Assembly (NCBI RefSeq): GCF_048569485.1
Contig: NC_134355.1
Location: 664,327,979 to 664,391,978, forward strand
Direction of reading: 5' to 3'
Source of the DNA: Anomaloglossus baeobatrachus
Taxonomy: Eukaryota > Chordata > Amphibia > Anura > Aromobatidae
DNA: 64,000 bases
Shown here piece after piece: positions 21,016 to 31,725 of this stretch. Each line of letters starts with the position of its first letter. Position 1 is the first letter of the stretch. The notes under the pieces were generated by a model that saw only the letters and a program-made list of their open reading frames with translations, was not told the DNA's origin and made no database searches. A program made the translations under genes and the position numbers.

Positions 21016-24000
21016 GTGCCCAGGCTTCATCCACTGGAATTTGTCACTCGAGTTTCAATGGATAGCTGTGGTCGACCATTTTTAAAGGTAAATCTTGAAG
21101 GTCAGGAAGTAACATTTCTCCTTGATACAGGTGCGCAATTGAGTGTCACAAATGTTGATTTACATTTAAAGCCAGATTCCCCTGTATGTACAATTGTTGG
21201 TTTCAGTGGTAAAAATGGAACAAAGGTGACATTAGCGCAGGATGTTTCTTTGGAAATACCTGGTTTTTTGAAAACAAAAATGGATATTTGGTGTTGTCAG
21301 GATACTGAGAATATAATTGGCACTGATTTTATGGAAAAGCATGGCTGGATTATTGATTTGGGTAACAAAACAGTTTGGAAAGACTCTAGCGGTTGTAAGG
21401 CGGTAGTTATTGATCCAAATGAATATAGTCATGTCGGGATCATTTGTTTGACCGATGTAGTGTCAGCAGATCATTTGTGGCCTGAAACTGGTGGTGATGA
21501 AGTATTGACTGAGATAGTACAGCGGTTTCCTTCTTTATGGGCTCAGTACAGGAATGAGGTTGGAACGATGAAAGACGTGATTGTTAAAATTGAAGGCCGA
21601 GACCCGCCTCCACAGCGTCAGTATAAGTTGCCTCCGGAGTCAGTTGCTCCGATGTCTAAGATTATACAGGAATTGTTGGCTCAAGGTGTCATACGTAAGG
21701 CAAATTCTGTTTGTAACAATCCATTGTGGTGTGTTCTGAAAAGCGATGGTAGCTATCGGATGTTATTGGACTTGAGGATGTTCAATAAGCATACTCCCAA
21801 TGTTGCACCGATTGTAGCTGATACACATGACATGATGTCGAGATTGGATGCAAAGGTAAGGTATTTCTCAGTGTTGGATATCAGTAATGGTTTCTTCAGT
21901 ATACCGATTGAGAAAAGTTGTCAATATAGGTTTGCATTCAACCACCTGGATCAACAATACGTATGCTGTAGGCTTCCTCAAGGGGCTAGTATGTCGCCAA
22001 GCATTTTTCATCAGGCGCTAGCGAACGTTTTGTCGAAATTTTCTCGTCCGGAATGTTTATTGCAATATGTGGACGATATCTTGTTGAGTACGGAGAATGA
22101 GGAGTTGCACGTGATGTTAATTGCAGAATTGTTTGAGCTGCTGCATGATGCAGGTTTAAAACTGAATACCAAAAAGGTCAAGCTGATGCAGACTGAGGTC
22201 AGGTTTTTAGGAGTTCTGCTAAGTCCAGGTACACGGCGACCCCTACAGGATAGAATAGAGGCAATTGCATCCCTTCCAAATCCAACATCACACAAGGCAC
22301 TAAGACATTTTTTAGGACTTGTAAATTACTCAAGGGATTTCATTGAAAATTTTGCTGACAAAGCCAGACCTTTGTATGATCTTTTAAAAGGTGACAATGA
22401 TGATTATTTTGGTCCCTGGAGTGTTGAACAGGAAAAAGCCTTCACACAATTGAAACATGATCTACAACACGCACCTGCGTTAAGTATGGTGGAAAAGAAC
22501 GCACCTTTTGCGCTTCAAGCACACACTTCAGAGACAAGTATCTCTGTGGTTTTGCTGCAGCTGCAAGGGGGGGAATGGAGAATCTTGGGTTACTTCTCTA
22601 AGCTTCTCTCACCTGTTGAGAGGGGGTTTGAGGTGTGCGCAAGACACCTGGTGGGAGTGTATTTTGCGATAAAAATCACTCAACACATCATCGGGTTCCA
22701 AAAGGTTATTCTCCAAACGCCACATTCCACACTGAAACTTCTCTTTGAGAAAAATATCCCAGGTGTGTCACATCAGAGATTTGCCCATTGGTTGCTCTCA
22801 TTGTCTCCAAATCAAATTGAGGTAGATTATAAGGCCAAATATGTTCTTCCTCAATTGATGCAGTATGAAGGACAAACCCATGATTGCATAGAAACGTTCC
22901 ATGAACCAAGTCCATCTCTCTTCAGACGACAGTCGGAAGACGCAGATGAACCTGTGTTTGTAGACGGTTCTAGATTTTTTCTGGAAGGACACTATCACAC
23001 AGGATATGGAATTTTCTATTCCAAGCGAGGACAAGTGATAAAACACAAGTTACCGAGTCATTTCTCAGCTCAAAGGGCAGAGATAGAAGCGGTAAGAATG
23101 GTCCTACAGCTGAATGAAGCTGATGATCAAACTCCAATGGTAATCTACAGTGATAGCTCCTATGTTGTCAGATCCTTAACCGATTACCTGCCTGTTTGGG
23201 AAAGGAGAGGCTACGTGGACTCGTCCAACAAAGCCTTGCTGCACCGCGAAACTCTAGAATCAATTTTTGAGATGGCATCTAGGGCCCCAAATAGATTTGC
23301 TATAGTGAAAGTCGCTGCACATCAAAGATCTGATGATGAGTTATCTGTAGGAAATGCAACTGCAGATGCTCTAGCCAAAGAAGCTGCCCTGACTGGAGAG
23401 GAAGTGTTTGACTCTGAACCTTCTGGAAATTCAGCGGTTCAAAGAGCAGACACGTACATACCTTCATTTGCAGAAGAACAGAGAAAAGATCCTTCTCTTG
23501 TTACTTCTCTGGATGATCCAAAACCTCCTTTTATCTGTGAAAATGGGGTTTTGTGTCACAATTCAAATGGAGAATTGCGTCCAGTTGTACCAAAACATCT
23601 ACAGGTAGAATTCACTCGATACAACCATGAGAGTTTAGGTCACTTGGGACAACAGAAATTGTTAGTCATTCTCAAGGAGAAATTTTATTGGGAAAAAATG
23701 GACGAAACAGTTCAAAGTGTTGTACTATCATGTCTCATTTGTGCCCAAATAAATCCAAGACCTAAAGGACAGAAGCCACCACTTCTACGAATCGCACTTG
23801 CAGATGGTCCATGGTCTACACTGCAGATAGACTATATTGGTCCTTTACCCTCAGGTAAACATGGTCTCAGGTATGCATTGATTGTGGTAGATGTGTTCTC
23901 AAAATGGGTAGAAATATTACCTGTTAGGAAAGATGATGCTTTGTCCACAGCAAGGGAATTGGTACAACATGTCTTTTGTACTTGGGGGATCCCAAGGATG

Positions 24001-24624
24001 ATTACCTCCGATCGAGGAAGCCATTTCACAGGTAAAATCATGCAAACTGCTTGTGCTATTCTAGGGGCACGACAGCAATTTCATGTCCCCTATCATCCAC
24101 AATCTGCGGGAATTGTGGAAAGAATGAATAGAACAATCAAGTCCAGAATTGCAAAGATGCTTTTGGACAAAGGTAACACTTGGGTTGACAAGGTACCCTT
24201 CATACTCATGAGTATAAGAGGTTCAATCTCTTCTACAACTCAATTCATTCCGTTTGAGTTGATGACAGGAAGAAAAATGCCATTGTGGTTTCCACATGAG
24301 CCATTTTTATCCACTCCACAAAAAGATGCTATCTCAAGATCCCAATGGTTGAGATCGCTGCAGGAGAACCTGAAAGCGATTCTGCCATATGCGGCATCGA
24401 GAATGCAGAAAATGGAGCCACCCTATGAGTCCAAATTCAAGAAAGGTGCTCTAGTGATGATCAAAACCTTTTGCAAGAGTGGTCCATGGGAGTGTAATTG
24501 GGAAGGTCTTTTTGAAGTCCTTGAGACTATGGGACAAGTCATGATTCTTGTGCACCGAGTGTCAAATGTGGTAAAAAAGACCCGGAAAACACAAAAAGTG
24601 TTGGTTCACGTCGACCAGTGCTAA
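21016..24624 (+). CDS. Retroviral pol: protease, reverse transcriptase, RNase H, integrase (fossil)
   Basis: An open reading of 1202 codons with all retroviral enzymes in order. The protease motif LLDTGAQLSVTN is at about residues 35-46. The reverse transcriptase carries LPQGASMSPS and the catalytic YVDDILLS at about 350. The RNase H starts with VFVDGSRFF and later has SDSSYVV. The integrase has an HHCC zinc-binding region (HESLGHLGQQ … CLICAQ), then a D,D35E core (LQIDYIGPLP, ITSDRGSHF, HPQSAGIVERMNR). The sequence is class I in type. The length is close to gamma- and epsilonretroviral pol. The protein is probably made by read-through from gag; the first Met at 21016 need not be a real start. 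Confidence 0.93.
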   Translation: MPRLHPLEFVTRVSMDSCGRPFLKVNLEGQEVTFLLDTGAQLSVTNVDLHLKPDSPVCTIVGFSGKNGTKVTLAQDVSLEIPGFLKTKMDIWCCQDTENIIGTDFMEKHGWIIDLGNKTVWKDSSGCKAVVIDPNEYSHVGIICLTDVVSADHLWPETGGDEVLTEIVQRFPSLWAQYRNEVGTMKDVIVKIEGRDPPPQRQYKLPPESVAPMSKIIQELLAQGVIRKANSVCNNPLWCVLKSDGSYRMLLDLRMFNKHTPNVAPIVADTHDMMSRLDAKVRYFSVLDISNGFFSIPIEKSCQYRFAFNHLDQQYVCCRLPQGASMSPSIFHQALANVLSKFSRPECLLQYVDDILLSTENEELHVMLIAELFELLHDAGLKLNTKKVKLMQTEVRFLGVLLSPGTRRPLQDRIEAIASLPNPTSHKALRHFLGLVNYSRDFIENFADKARPLYDLLKGDNDDYFGPWSVEQEKAFTQLKHDLQHAPALSMVEKNAPFALQAHTSETSISVVLLQLQGGEWRILGYFSKLLSPVERGFEVCARHLVGVYFAIKITQHIIGFQKVILQTPHSTLKLLFEKNIPGVSHQRFAHWLLSLSPNQIEVDYKAKYVLPQLMQYEGQTHDCIETFHEPSPSLFRRQSEDADEPVFVDGSRFFLEGHYHTGYGIFYSKRGQVIKHKLPSHFSAQRAEIEAVRMVLQLNEADDQTPMVIYSDSSYVVRSLTDYLPVWERRGYVDSSNKALLHRETLESIFEMASRAPNRFAIVKVAAHQRSDDELSVGNATADALAKEAALTGEEVFDSEPSGNSAVQRADTYIPSFAEEQRKDPSLVTSLDDPKPPFICENGVLCHNSNGELRPVVPKHLQVEFTRYNHESLGHLGQQKLLVILKEKFYWEKMDETVQSVVLSCLICAQINPRPKGQKPPLLRIALADGPWSTLQIDYIGPLPSGKHGLRYALIVVDVFSKWVEILPVRKDDALSTARELVQHVFCTWGIPRMITSDRGSHFTGKIMQTACAILGARQQFHVPYHPQSAGIVERMNRTIKSRIAKMLLDKGNTWVDKVPFILMSIRGSISSTTQFIPFELMTGRKMPLWFPHEPFLSTPQKDAISRSQWLRSLQENLKAILPYAASRMQKMEPPYESKFKKGALVMIKTFCKSGPWECNWEGLFEVLETMGQVMILVHRVSNVVKKTRKTQKVLVHVDQC

Positions 24625-24719
24625 ATATTTGTGACAAAATAATGATACTGCATTTCTTTCCAGGAAGAAATGGATTCCTATACGAACTGGAATAAGAACC
24701 TAAAGACTTTGAAGGAAAG

Positions 24720-27314
24720 ATGACATCAAGCCTTCTGGAGAAAGAACATCTTCCCAAGCTCAAGACAAGCTTCTACGTGATGGGATCTACTTTCCTGCTG
24801 CTTTGCTTTATTTCCGTCATTGTTTACGTGTTACATCATGGAACAATCGCCAATGATGTGAATGAACGGACTAGAGAGATTCAACATTCTCGAAGACCGA
24901 GAGGATCAGAGGCACGGAACTTACTGATAGAGAACATCACGGATGATTCTGTGGAGATAACAGGAAATATCTGCATGGGATATGGAACAAAATGTTGCAT
25001 TGAATTACATTTCATACACGACACAGACATAATATTACATGCTATTGCAGGACCTAAAACTAGATTCACACAATTACAAGGAGAATATGTACACAATAAT
25101 AAAACGGGTACATGGGAATGTTCTCCTACAGATGTACTATACTGGAACATAGAGATCAGAGGTGATGAACCTGCGGTATGGTCCGGTGATATTACAAATG
25201 ACATGATTGCAAGGGGAAAGTTTGGAAGATCCAAAACAGAAATTTTGTTAAAAACTCAGGTTTTTGGGAAAATTCTGGATCCTTCTTTACTCTCCATTAC
25301 AGAAGGAGATAAAGATTGGGTCAAAACATGGAATTTCCAGATAACACGGGAACCTGTGCAAGTTCAGGTATCTGTAGTGTTTACCGTTACTAACACTATA
25401 GTTCCGGAAATAAGGGTTTCACCACAGACAGTACATAACAAAGAAAATACATTACCCATAATGTTAAAATGTAACACAAGGTTGAGATTGCCTTCTGAGT
25501 CTTTGTTGACATGGACCAAAAATTCATCATTTTTGGGAAGTTTTTTAAACAGTCCAACTAATGTCATCCACAGAGGTCAGATTGGTAATATCAGATGGAT
25601 GGATGATAATTTCATTTTTTCCATAGAGAATCCATCTTCCAGGGACTCTGGAATTTACCAGTGTTGCGTTGAAACAAAGACACATTACAGACATTGTAAA
25701 GACGTTAGTGTGAATATTTGGTCAGCAGCAGATAGTGCATGCACAAACACGAGGTTCATGCCGTCTACTCCTTTCCAAATTAATCAATTTCAGTCTAAGT
25801 CCTTATTAAGGGATGGAGAATTTATGACAATGGTATGGACTTTCAATATGTCTCATTGGAAGATCTCTACCAGGTTTCCTCAGTGTCAATCACATCTCAT
25901 AAACATGGAGATGGGGATAGAACAGTGGTTTGGGAAAAGAACAACTCAGACTAGAAGTAAGAGAGGAGTGTTAGAAGGAATTCTGGGAGGAATTGGGACA
26001 GTGGGAAGTCTGACTAATGCCGTGAATATACAGACACTTAAGTCAGATTTGGATAATATTGGTTTTATTGGAGGAAAAGGTGTAAAGGTTCAGAAGAGTT
26101 TGAATCAACTTCTTGAAAAGATGGTAATGAATACAGCTGCTGTACTAGGGTCTTCCGTGTCACATCTACAGGATGCTACATTAGCTCTCGTGGAAAGCAC
26201 ACACGAAATACAAGTAGCTAAAGCGTGCCTGGAGATACAGGTAGAGTACTCTTCTAATCTGAAGTTGATTGCACAAGCTTTACAGAGTGGAATTACTCCA
26301 CTGGGAATACTGCGAAATTTACCTGCAGAGTATGATTTTGCATTGAATCATACGGATTTGTGGGTAAATAAGTGGTTAGGATGTGAACGAAACATTTGTG
26401 TTGGCACATCGCTAATCCCAGTGATCGGAAGAGAGGGAACTATTGTTCCTGTTACAGTTTTGGGTATACCTGTGAGTAACACACAACAAGTGTTCTATCA
26501 ACTGCAGTACACAGATTTTGCATTTGATGGAGTGAACACTGAACAAGTAGACATTTCTTCATGTTTGCATTTTGTTTCTAAGGTGATGTGTTTACCTGGA
26601 CAGGATAAGGTGATTTATCATTCATGTTTTCATAATCATTCTTCTTGTCATGCGAGAATAGAGACTGTACAGACACTACATGATCTGGTGACTCCAGTAA
26701 GCCCAAATGAGATTTGTTTCAAGGTCATGTCTGAGACAGAAATGGTTTCTGTTTTCTATTCTACTTGTGTGCATAAGGAAAACCTACCTATGGGTTTGTA
26801 TTGTATAGAAGGAAATGTGAGATCTCTTATAAAGAAGGAAGGAAGTTTTAATATCACTTCTATAGGAAAGAGAAACTTAACGGCATTTCCCATACAATTC
26901 AATTTATCACAAATAAACGATTTTCCTTGGGATATGTGGACAAGTGAAATAAAGAAAGATAAGGGTTTGTTAGATTTATTAACGAAACAGTTAAAGGAAG
27001 CAGAAATTATATTCAGGCATGAACAAGGTGAATTAAGTGATATTGAACACGAATGGAATGGAATGTCAGGTAGAAGTTGGTGGAAAAGTTTTGGCAAATC
27101 GGTACATTCCTGGTCTCAGTCATCTTTTCAGTCAGCGGTTGGAAATGTTTTATTTAATCCCATCATAATCATATTTTTATTAGTTTTGATGTTTATTATA
27201 TATCAAGTTTTTGTGAAGTGTAGAATTCAGAAGATATATAAGTATATAAAAATAGAAATGAAAAAGGAAGATAACATTCTTAGAGGAATGTTAAATCGCA
27301 AGATGACTTTTTGA
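24720..27314 (+). CDS. Retroviral env with an Ig-like domain (fossil)
   Basis: Envelope glycoprotein, 864 codons, open. Residues about 18-40 form an N-terminal hydrophobic segment placed after a short basic tail, so it may be a signal-anchor. The surface part includes an immunoglobulin-like domain at about 228-340: Cys251, Trp265, and the DSGIYQC motif at 309-315. A furin-type site RSKR lies at 412-415, followed by a glycine-rich hydrophobic segment (GVLEGILGGIGTVG) that fits a fusion peptide, then heptad-like helices. A membrane anchor is at about 813-833 (IIIIFLLVLMFIIYQVF), followed by a basic cytoplasmic tail. The ectodomain of the transmembrane subunit is long (about 400 residues) and lacks the gammaretroviral CX6CC motif. 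It would be expressed from a spliced mRNA. Confidence 0.88.
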   Translation: MTSSLLEKEHLPKLKTSFYVMGSTFLLLCFISVIVYVLHHGTIANDVNERTREIQHSRRPRGSEARNLLIENITDDSVEITGNICMGYGTKCCIELHFIHDTDIILHAIAGPKTRFTQLQGEYVHNNKTGTWECSPTDVLYWNIEIRGDEPAVWSGDITNDMIARGKFGRSKTEILLKTQVFGKILDPSLLSITEGDKDWVKTWNFQITREPVQVQVSVVFTVTNTIVPEIRVSPQTVHNKENTLPIMLKCNTRLRLPSESLLTWTKNSSFLGSFLNSPTNVIHRGQIGNIRWMDDNFIFSIENPSSRDSGIYQCCVETKTHYRHCKDVSVNIWSAADSACTNTRFMPSTPFQINQFQSKSLLRDGEFMTMVWTFNMSHWKISTRFPQCQSHLINMEMGIEQWFGKRTTQTRSKRGVLEGILGGIGTVGSLTNAVNIQTLKSDLDNIGFIGGKGVKVQKSLNQLLEKMVMNTAAVLGSSVSHLQDATLALVESTHEIQVAKACLEIQVEYSSNLKLIAQALQSGITPLGILRNLPAEYDFALNHTDLWVNKWLGCERNICVGTSLIPVIGREGTIVPVTVLGIPVSNTQQVFYQLQYTDFAFDGVNTEQVDISSCLHFVSKVMCLPGQDKVIYHSCFHNHSSCHARIETVQTLHDLVTPVSPNEICFKVMSETEMVSVFYSTCVHKENLPMGLYCIEGNVRSLIKKEGSFNITSIGKRNLTAFPIQFNLSQINDFPWDMWTSEIKKDKGLLDLLTKQLKEAEIIFRHEQGELSDIEHEWNGMSGRSWWKSFGKSVHSWSQSSFQSAVGNVLFNPIIIIFLLVLMFIIYQVFVKCRIQKIYKYIKIEMKKEDNILRGMLNRKMTF

Positions 27315-27450
27315 CAGAAAGTTGCAGATTGGTTTATCAAGTCAAATATTGGTCTAGAATTTTCAACAAGAATGTATGTGATACGAATGATGACACGATT
27401 GAGTTAGGGTTTCCCGGGGATTCATCAAAATCTTCATAAAAAGGGGGGAC
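27315..27450 (+). other. Retroviral env-LTR spacer with polypurine tract
   Basis: Short untranslated stretch ending AAAAAGGGGGGAC immediately before the 3' LTR, the likely polypurine tract for plus-strand priming. Confidence 0.7.
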
Positions 27451-28212
27451 TGTAAAATAGTGAGTTTATGGAGATTTGATTCATAAACTTGATTACATGC
27501 ATTCATATAATGTATGTATTTTGCCCCATCGCCTTTAAGGATGTCTGTGAGTTGAAAATGCTAACCAAGAGTTTGACATTGTAGAACCAAAGCCATCTGC
27601 TATTGTTTGTCAAAGCTTTCAGCATATGCTATATTCTGTTTGGAATTTGGGCTAAGAACTGAAATTAGCTATGAGAATCTTCTTTCTGTTACACTAGGGT
27701 CAAAGTTCAGCGAGCTTCAAAAGAGTTATATATATGTTGAAGTAGGTTTAGTTACAAGTCTCTACTGCGCAAGTACACTTATTTCGCGGGAAAACGAACC
27801 ACGTGATATGACATAATGCTGGACTAAAATAAGGATAGTTACTTCTTGTAATACCATGTAAAGAGATAAGGACAATCAGGAGGTGGGGTTTGGATTATAA
27901 AAGCAGGCCACACTTCAAAGGGTCGGGAGAAGAAGGAGGTAGTAGAAGGACGGACTCACCAAACTCGACCAGATGATCCACAGAGAGAGACGGCTTACAC
28001 ATATCACAGCGATGTAAGATAAACAATCTGTTATTTTCCTCTCTACTTATCTGTCTATCCATCTATTAACTCAAGCCAAGACAGTAACTTTTCTGTAATG
28101 ACTGTAACTTCAATTTTTATCTGAATAAATCCATAATATGTTTTTGGACCTATTTCGCTCCAATCATTTATATACTGGCTTTGCATTTGTCACTTCAAAC
28201 CGTTTTTTAACA
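27451..28212 (+). repeat. Retroviral 3' LTR
   Basis: 762 bp, nearly identical to 18361-19127. The AAGAG target duplication follows at 28213-28217. Confidence 0.93.
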
Positions 28213-28217
28213 AAGAG

Positions 28218-29488
28218 GCAGGGGTAATAAGAGACAGTTGTAGCCCCTGGGCAGCCCCACTAGTGCTAGTTAAGAAAAAAGATGGGACCATGAGGATGTG
28301 CGTAGACTACAGACGGATCAACCGCATTACACACAAGGATGCATACCCATTACCTAGGATAGAGGAGTCATTGGCTGCATTAAAATCCGCTACTTACTTT
28401 TCCACCCTAGATCTGACTAGTGGGTATTGGCAAGTTCCTGTGGCAGAGGCTGACAAGGAGAAGACAGCGTTCACCACGCCGATGGGCCTCTGTGAGTTCA
28501 ATTGTATGCCGTTTGGACTCTGCAACGCACCTGGAACCTTCCAGCGACTGATGGAGTGCTGCCTAGGACATAAGAACTTTGAAACTGTCCTCCTGTACCT
28601 GGATGACGTCATAGTCTACTCCAAGACCTATGAACAGCATCTACAAGACCTGGCAGAAGTGTTTGAAGCCTTATCCGGATACGGCATGAAAATCAAGCCA
28701 TCCAAGTGTCACCTTCTAAAGCCAAGGGTACAGTACCTGGGACATGTCGTGAGCTCAGAAGGGGTAGCACCAGATCCTGAAAAAGTTACCGCGATCAGAG
28801 ATTGGCCGAGACCCACCAGCGTGAAAGAGGTGAGGCAATTCCTGGGACTGGTAGGCTACTATAGAAGATTTATAAAAGGGTTCACGAAGCTAGCAGCTCC
28901 CCTACAAGACATCCTGGTAGGACAGTCAAAGAAGTCTGCAGCCCGAAATCCTCCTTTCCAGTGGAGTGATGAGAGAGAAGAGTCCTTTAAGAAGTTGAAG
29001 TGGGCACTGACAGGAGAAGAGATCCTGGCATATCCAGATTACCATCAACCCTTCATTTTGTACACAGATGCCAGCAACGTAGGACTGGGAGCAGTATTGT
29101 CTCAAAAGCAGGAAGGCAAGGAGAAAGTTATTGCCTTTGCAAGCAGGAAGCTCCGGCCTACAGAAAGAAACCCAGAGAATTACAGCTCCTTCAAGTTAGA
29201 ACTACTGGCAGTAGTTTGGGCTGTAACAGAGCGTTTCAAACACTACCTGGCAGCTGCAGAATTTACCATCTTTACTGACAACAATCCGTTGACCCACCTG
29301 GACTCTGCAAAATTAGGTGCGCTGGAACAGCGATGGATAGCCCGACTGTCAAACTACAACTTTGTCATCAAGTACAGGGCAGGCCACAAGAATGGGAATG
29401 CAGATGCCTTATCCCGGATGCCACACTCGGGGAACGTGGAAGAGGAACCGGAGGGACTGGAAGAAATTGAGCTGCCGGCCTTTCACCG
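28218..29488 (+). CDS. Gypsy reverse transcriptase and RNase H (fossil)
   Basis: Continuation of the Gypsy pol after the retroviral insertion. Reverse transcriptase blocks seen: MRMCVDYRRINRITHKDAYP, FSTLDLTSGYWQVPV, MPFGLCNAPGTFQRLM and the catalytic LLYLDDVIVYS. They are followed by the Ty3-type connection (FLGLVGYYRRFIKGF). The RNase H has LYTDASNVGLGAVLSQ and FTDNNPL. The segment ends KYRAGHKNGNADALSRMP, the standard end of Gypsy RNase H. It stops where the hAT is inserted at 29497. Broken by the insertions. Confidence 0.92.
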
Positions 29489-29496
29489 TCCTAAGT

Positions 29497-30285
29497 AGAG
29501 TTGAGCGCGGTTCGCGGTTCGAGGTTCTCCAGTTCTAGGCTCGAGTGATTTTGGGGCCTGTTCTAGATCGAACTAGAACTCGAGCTTTTTGCAAAAGCTC
29601 GATAGTTCTAGAAACGTTCGAGAACGGTTCTAGCAGCAAAAAAACAGCTAATTCCTAGCTTGGTTTCCGCTGTAATAGTGTAAGTCACTCTGTGAATCAC
29701 ACTATTATGACATTTCAGTGTATAGTGTGCATGAACAGCGCCTTCAGATCACTGCTGTTTGTATAATGGCGATCGCCTTTTTTTTTTTTTTTTTTCCTTG
29801 TCTTCTTTCCCTAAGCGCGCGCGTTTTGTGGGGCGGGCCAGCATGTCAGCCAATCCCAGACACACACACAGCTAAGTGGACTTTTAGCCAGAGAAGCAAC
29901 GGCATGTGTGATAGGATGTCCATGTCACATGTCCCTGCATTATAAAACCGGACATTTTCCTCCAGGACGCCATTATCTGCCTTCTGCGTCCTTGGTGTCA
30001 GACATCACTGTCGCAGCTCCGTCCTCCTGAGTCCTATCGCCGATACAGCTGTATGCGCTCCAAACAGCGTTAGACAGCTTAGGGAGAGCAATTTCTATCA
30101 GTCCTTTTAAGGGCTCAAACCGGTAGGGTCAGAGCCATAGGTGACAGGTCCTGAAAACAGAGACAGCGTCTGTGTAGCCAAGGTCAGGGATTTCGTCGCT
30201 GCATTTCACCATTAGGAGGGAATAGAAAGGCAGGCTTCCATTACTCTACCCAGAGCCCCACAATCCTGGCACTGTACCCTCCTGT
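29497..30285 (+). other. hAT left terminal region
   Basis: Terminal repeat, then a subterminal hairpin (GAACTCGAGCTTTTTGC paired with AAAAGCTCGATAGTTC) and repeated GTTCTAG/CTAGAAC motifs that may bind transposase. TATAAAA at 29941-29947 lies in a promoter-like position and is conserved in the second copy. Confidence 0.7.
29941..29947 (+). promoter_or_regulatory. Candidate TATA box of hAT
   Basis: TATAAAA followed by CCGGACATTTTCC; the same arrangement is found at 56074-56080 in the second hAT copy. Confidence 0.45.
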
Positions 30286-30289
30286 CCTC

Positions 30290-31725
30290 TGCACACTCCA
30301 ACTCTTTTTAACTAAGCCATTATGCTAGCAAACAGTCAGTGTACCTAGTGGCATCCTAAACGTGGCTATTGTACTTTTGTCTAGTCACAGTATTGCAAAG
30401 ATATTTGCAGCACCTCTGCCTGCATTGCACACTCAAACTTTTTTTAACTAAGCCATTATACTAGCAAACAGTTAGTGTACCTAGTGGCATCCTAAACGTG
30501 GCTATTGTACTTTTGTCTATTCACACTATTGTAAAGATATTTGCAGCACCTCTGCCTGCATTGCAAACTCAAACTCTTTTTAACTAAGCCATTATACTAG
30601 CAAACAGTCAGTGTACCTAGTGGCATCCTAAACGTGGCTATTGTACTTTTGTCTATTCACACTATTGTAAAGATATTTGCAGCACCTCTGCCTGCATTGC
30701 ACACTCAAACTCTTTTTAATTAAGCCATTATACTAGCAAACAGTCAGTGTACCTAGTGCCTTCCTAAACGTGGCTATTGTACTTTTGTCTATTCACACTA
30801 TTGTAAAGATATTTGCAGCACCTCTGCCTGCATTGCACACTCAAACTCTTTTTAACTAAGCCATTATACTAGCAAACAGTCAGTGTACCTAGTGGCATCC
30901 TAAACGTGGCTATTGTACTTTTGTCTATTCACACTATTGCAAAGATATTTGCAGCACCTCTGCCTGCATTGCACACTCAAACTCTTTTTAACTAAGCCAT
31001 TATACTAGCAAACAGTCAGTGTACCTAGTGGCATCCTAAACGTGGCTATTGTACTTTTGTCTAGTCACACTATTGTAAAGATATTTGCAGCACCTCTGCC
31101 TGCATTGCACACTCAAACTTTTTTTAACTAAGCCATTATACTAGCAAACAGTCAGTGTACCTAGTGGCATCCTAAACGTGGCTATTGTACTTTTGTCTAT
31201 TCACACTATTGTAAAGATATTTGCAGCACCTCTGCCTGCATTGCACACTCAAACTTTTTTTAACTAAGCCATTATACTAGCAAATAGTCAGTGTACCTAG
31301 TGGCATCCTAAACGTGGCTATTGTACTTTTGTCTATTCACACTATTGTAAAGATATTTAAAGCACCTCTGCCTGCATTGCACACTCAAACTCTTTTTAAC
31401 TAAGCAATTATACTAGCAAACAGTCAGTGTACCTAGTGGCATCGTAAACGTGGCTATTGTACTTTTGTCTATTCACACTATTGTAAAGATATTTGCAGCA
31501 CCTCTGCCTGCATTGCACACTCAAACTTTTTTTAACTAAGCCATTATACTAGCAAACAGTCAGTGTACCTAGTGGCATCCTAAACGTGGCTATTGTACTT
31601 TTGTCTATTCACACTATTGTAAAGATATTTGCAGCACCTCTGCCTGCATTGCACACTCAAACTTTTTTTTAACTAAGCCATTATACTAGCAAACAGTCAG
31701 TGTACCTAGTGGCATACAAGAAGTG
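30290..31725 (+). repeat. 136-bp tandem array (about 11 copies)
   Basis: Units containing 'aactaagccattatactagc' and 'cctaaacgtggctattg' recur every 136 bp. Copies differ by only a few bases. The same unit occurs about 2.5 times at the same place in the second hAT copy (56415-56735). Confidence 0.93.

Larger units (their letters stand above)
18361..28212 (+). mobile_element. Endogenous retrovirus, class I (gamma/epsilon-like), nearly whole
   Basis: A 9.85-kb provirus with two LTRs, gag, pol and env in order, inserted in the Gypsy reverse transcriptase with a 5-bp AAGAG duplication. It has TG…CA ends, pol with class I features, and a long envelope reading frame. It looks almost whole, with about one break. 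The LTRs (767 and 762 bp) differ at about four positions plus one 5-bp indel, so the insertion is recent. The exact genus is not assigned; pol resembles class I viruses, while the envelope lacks the usual gamma-type transmembrane motif. Confidence 0.93.
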
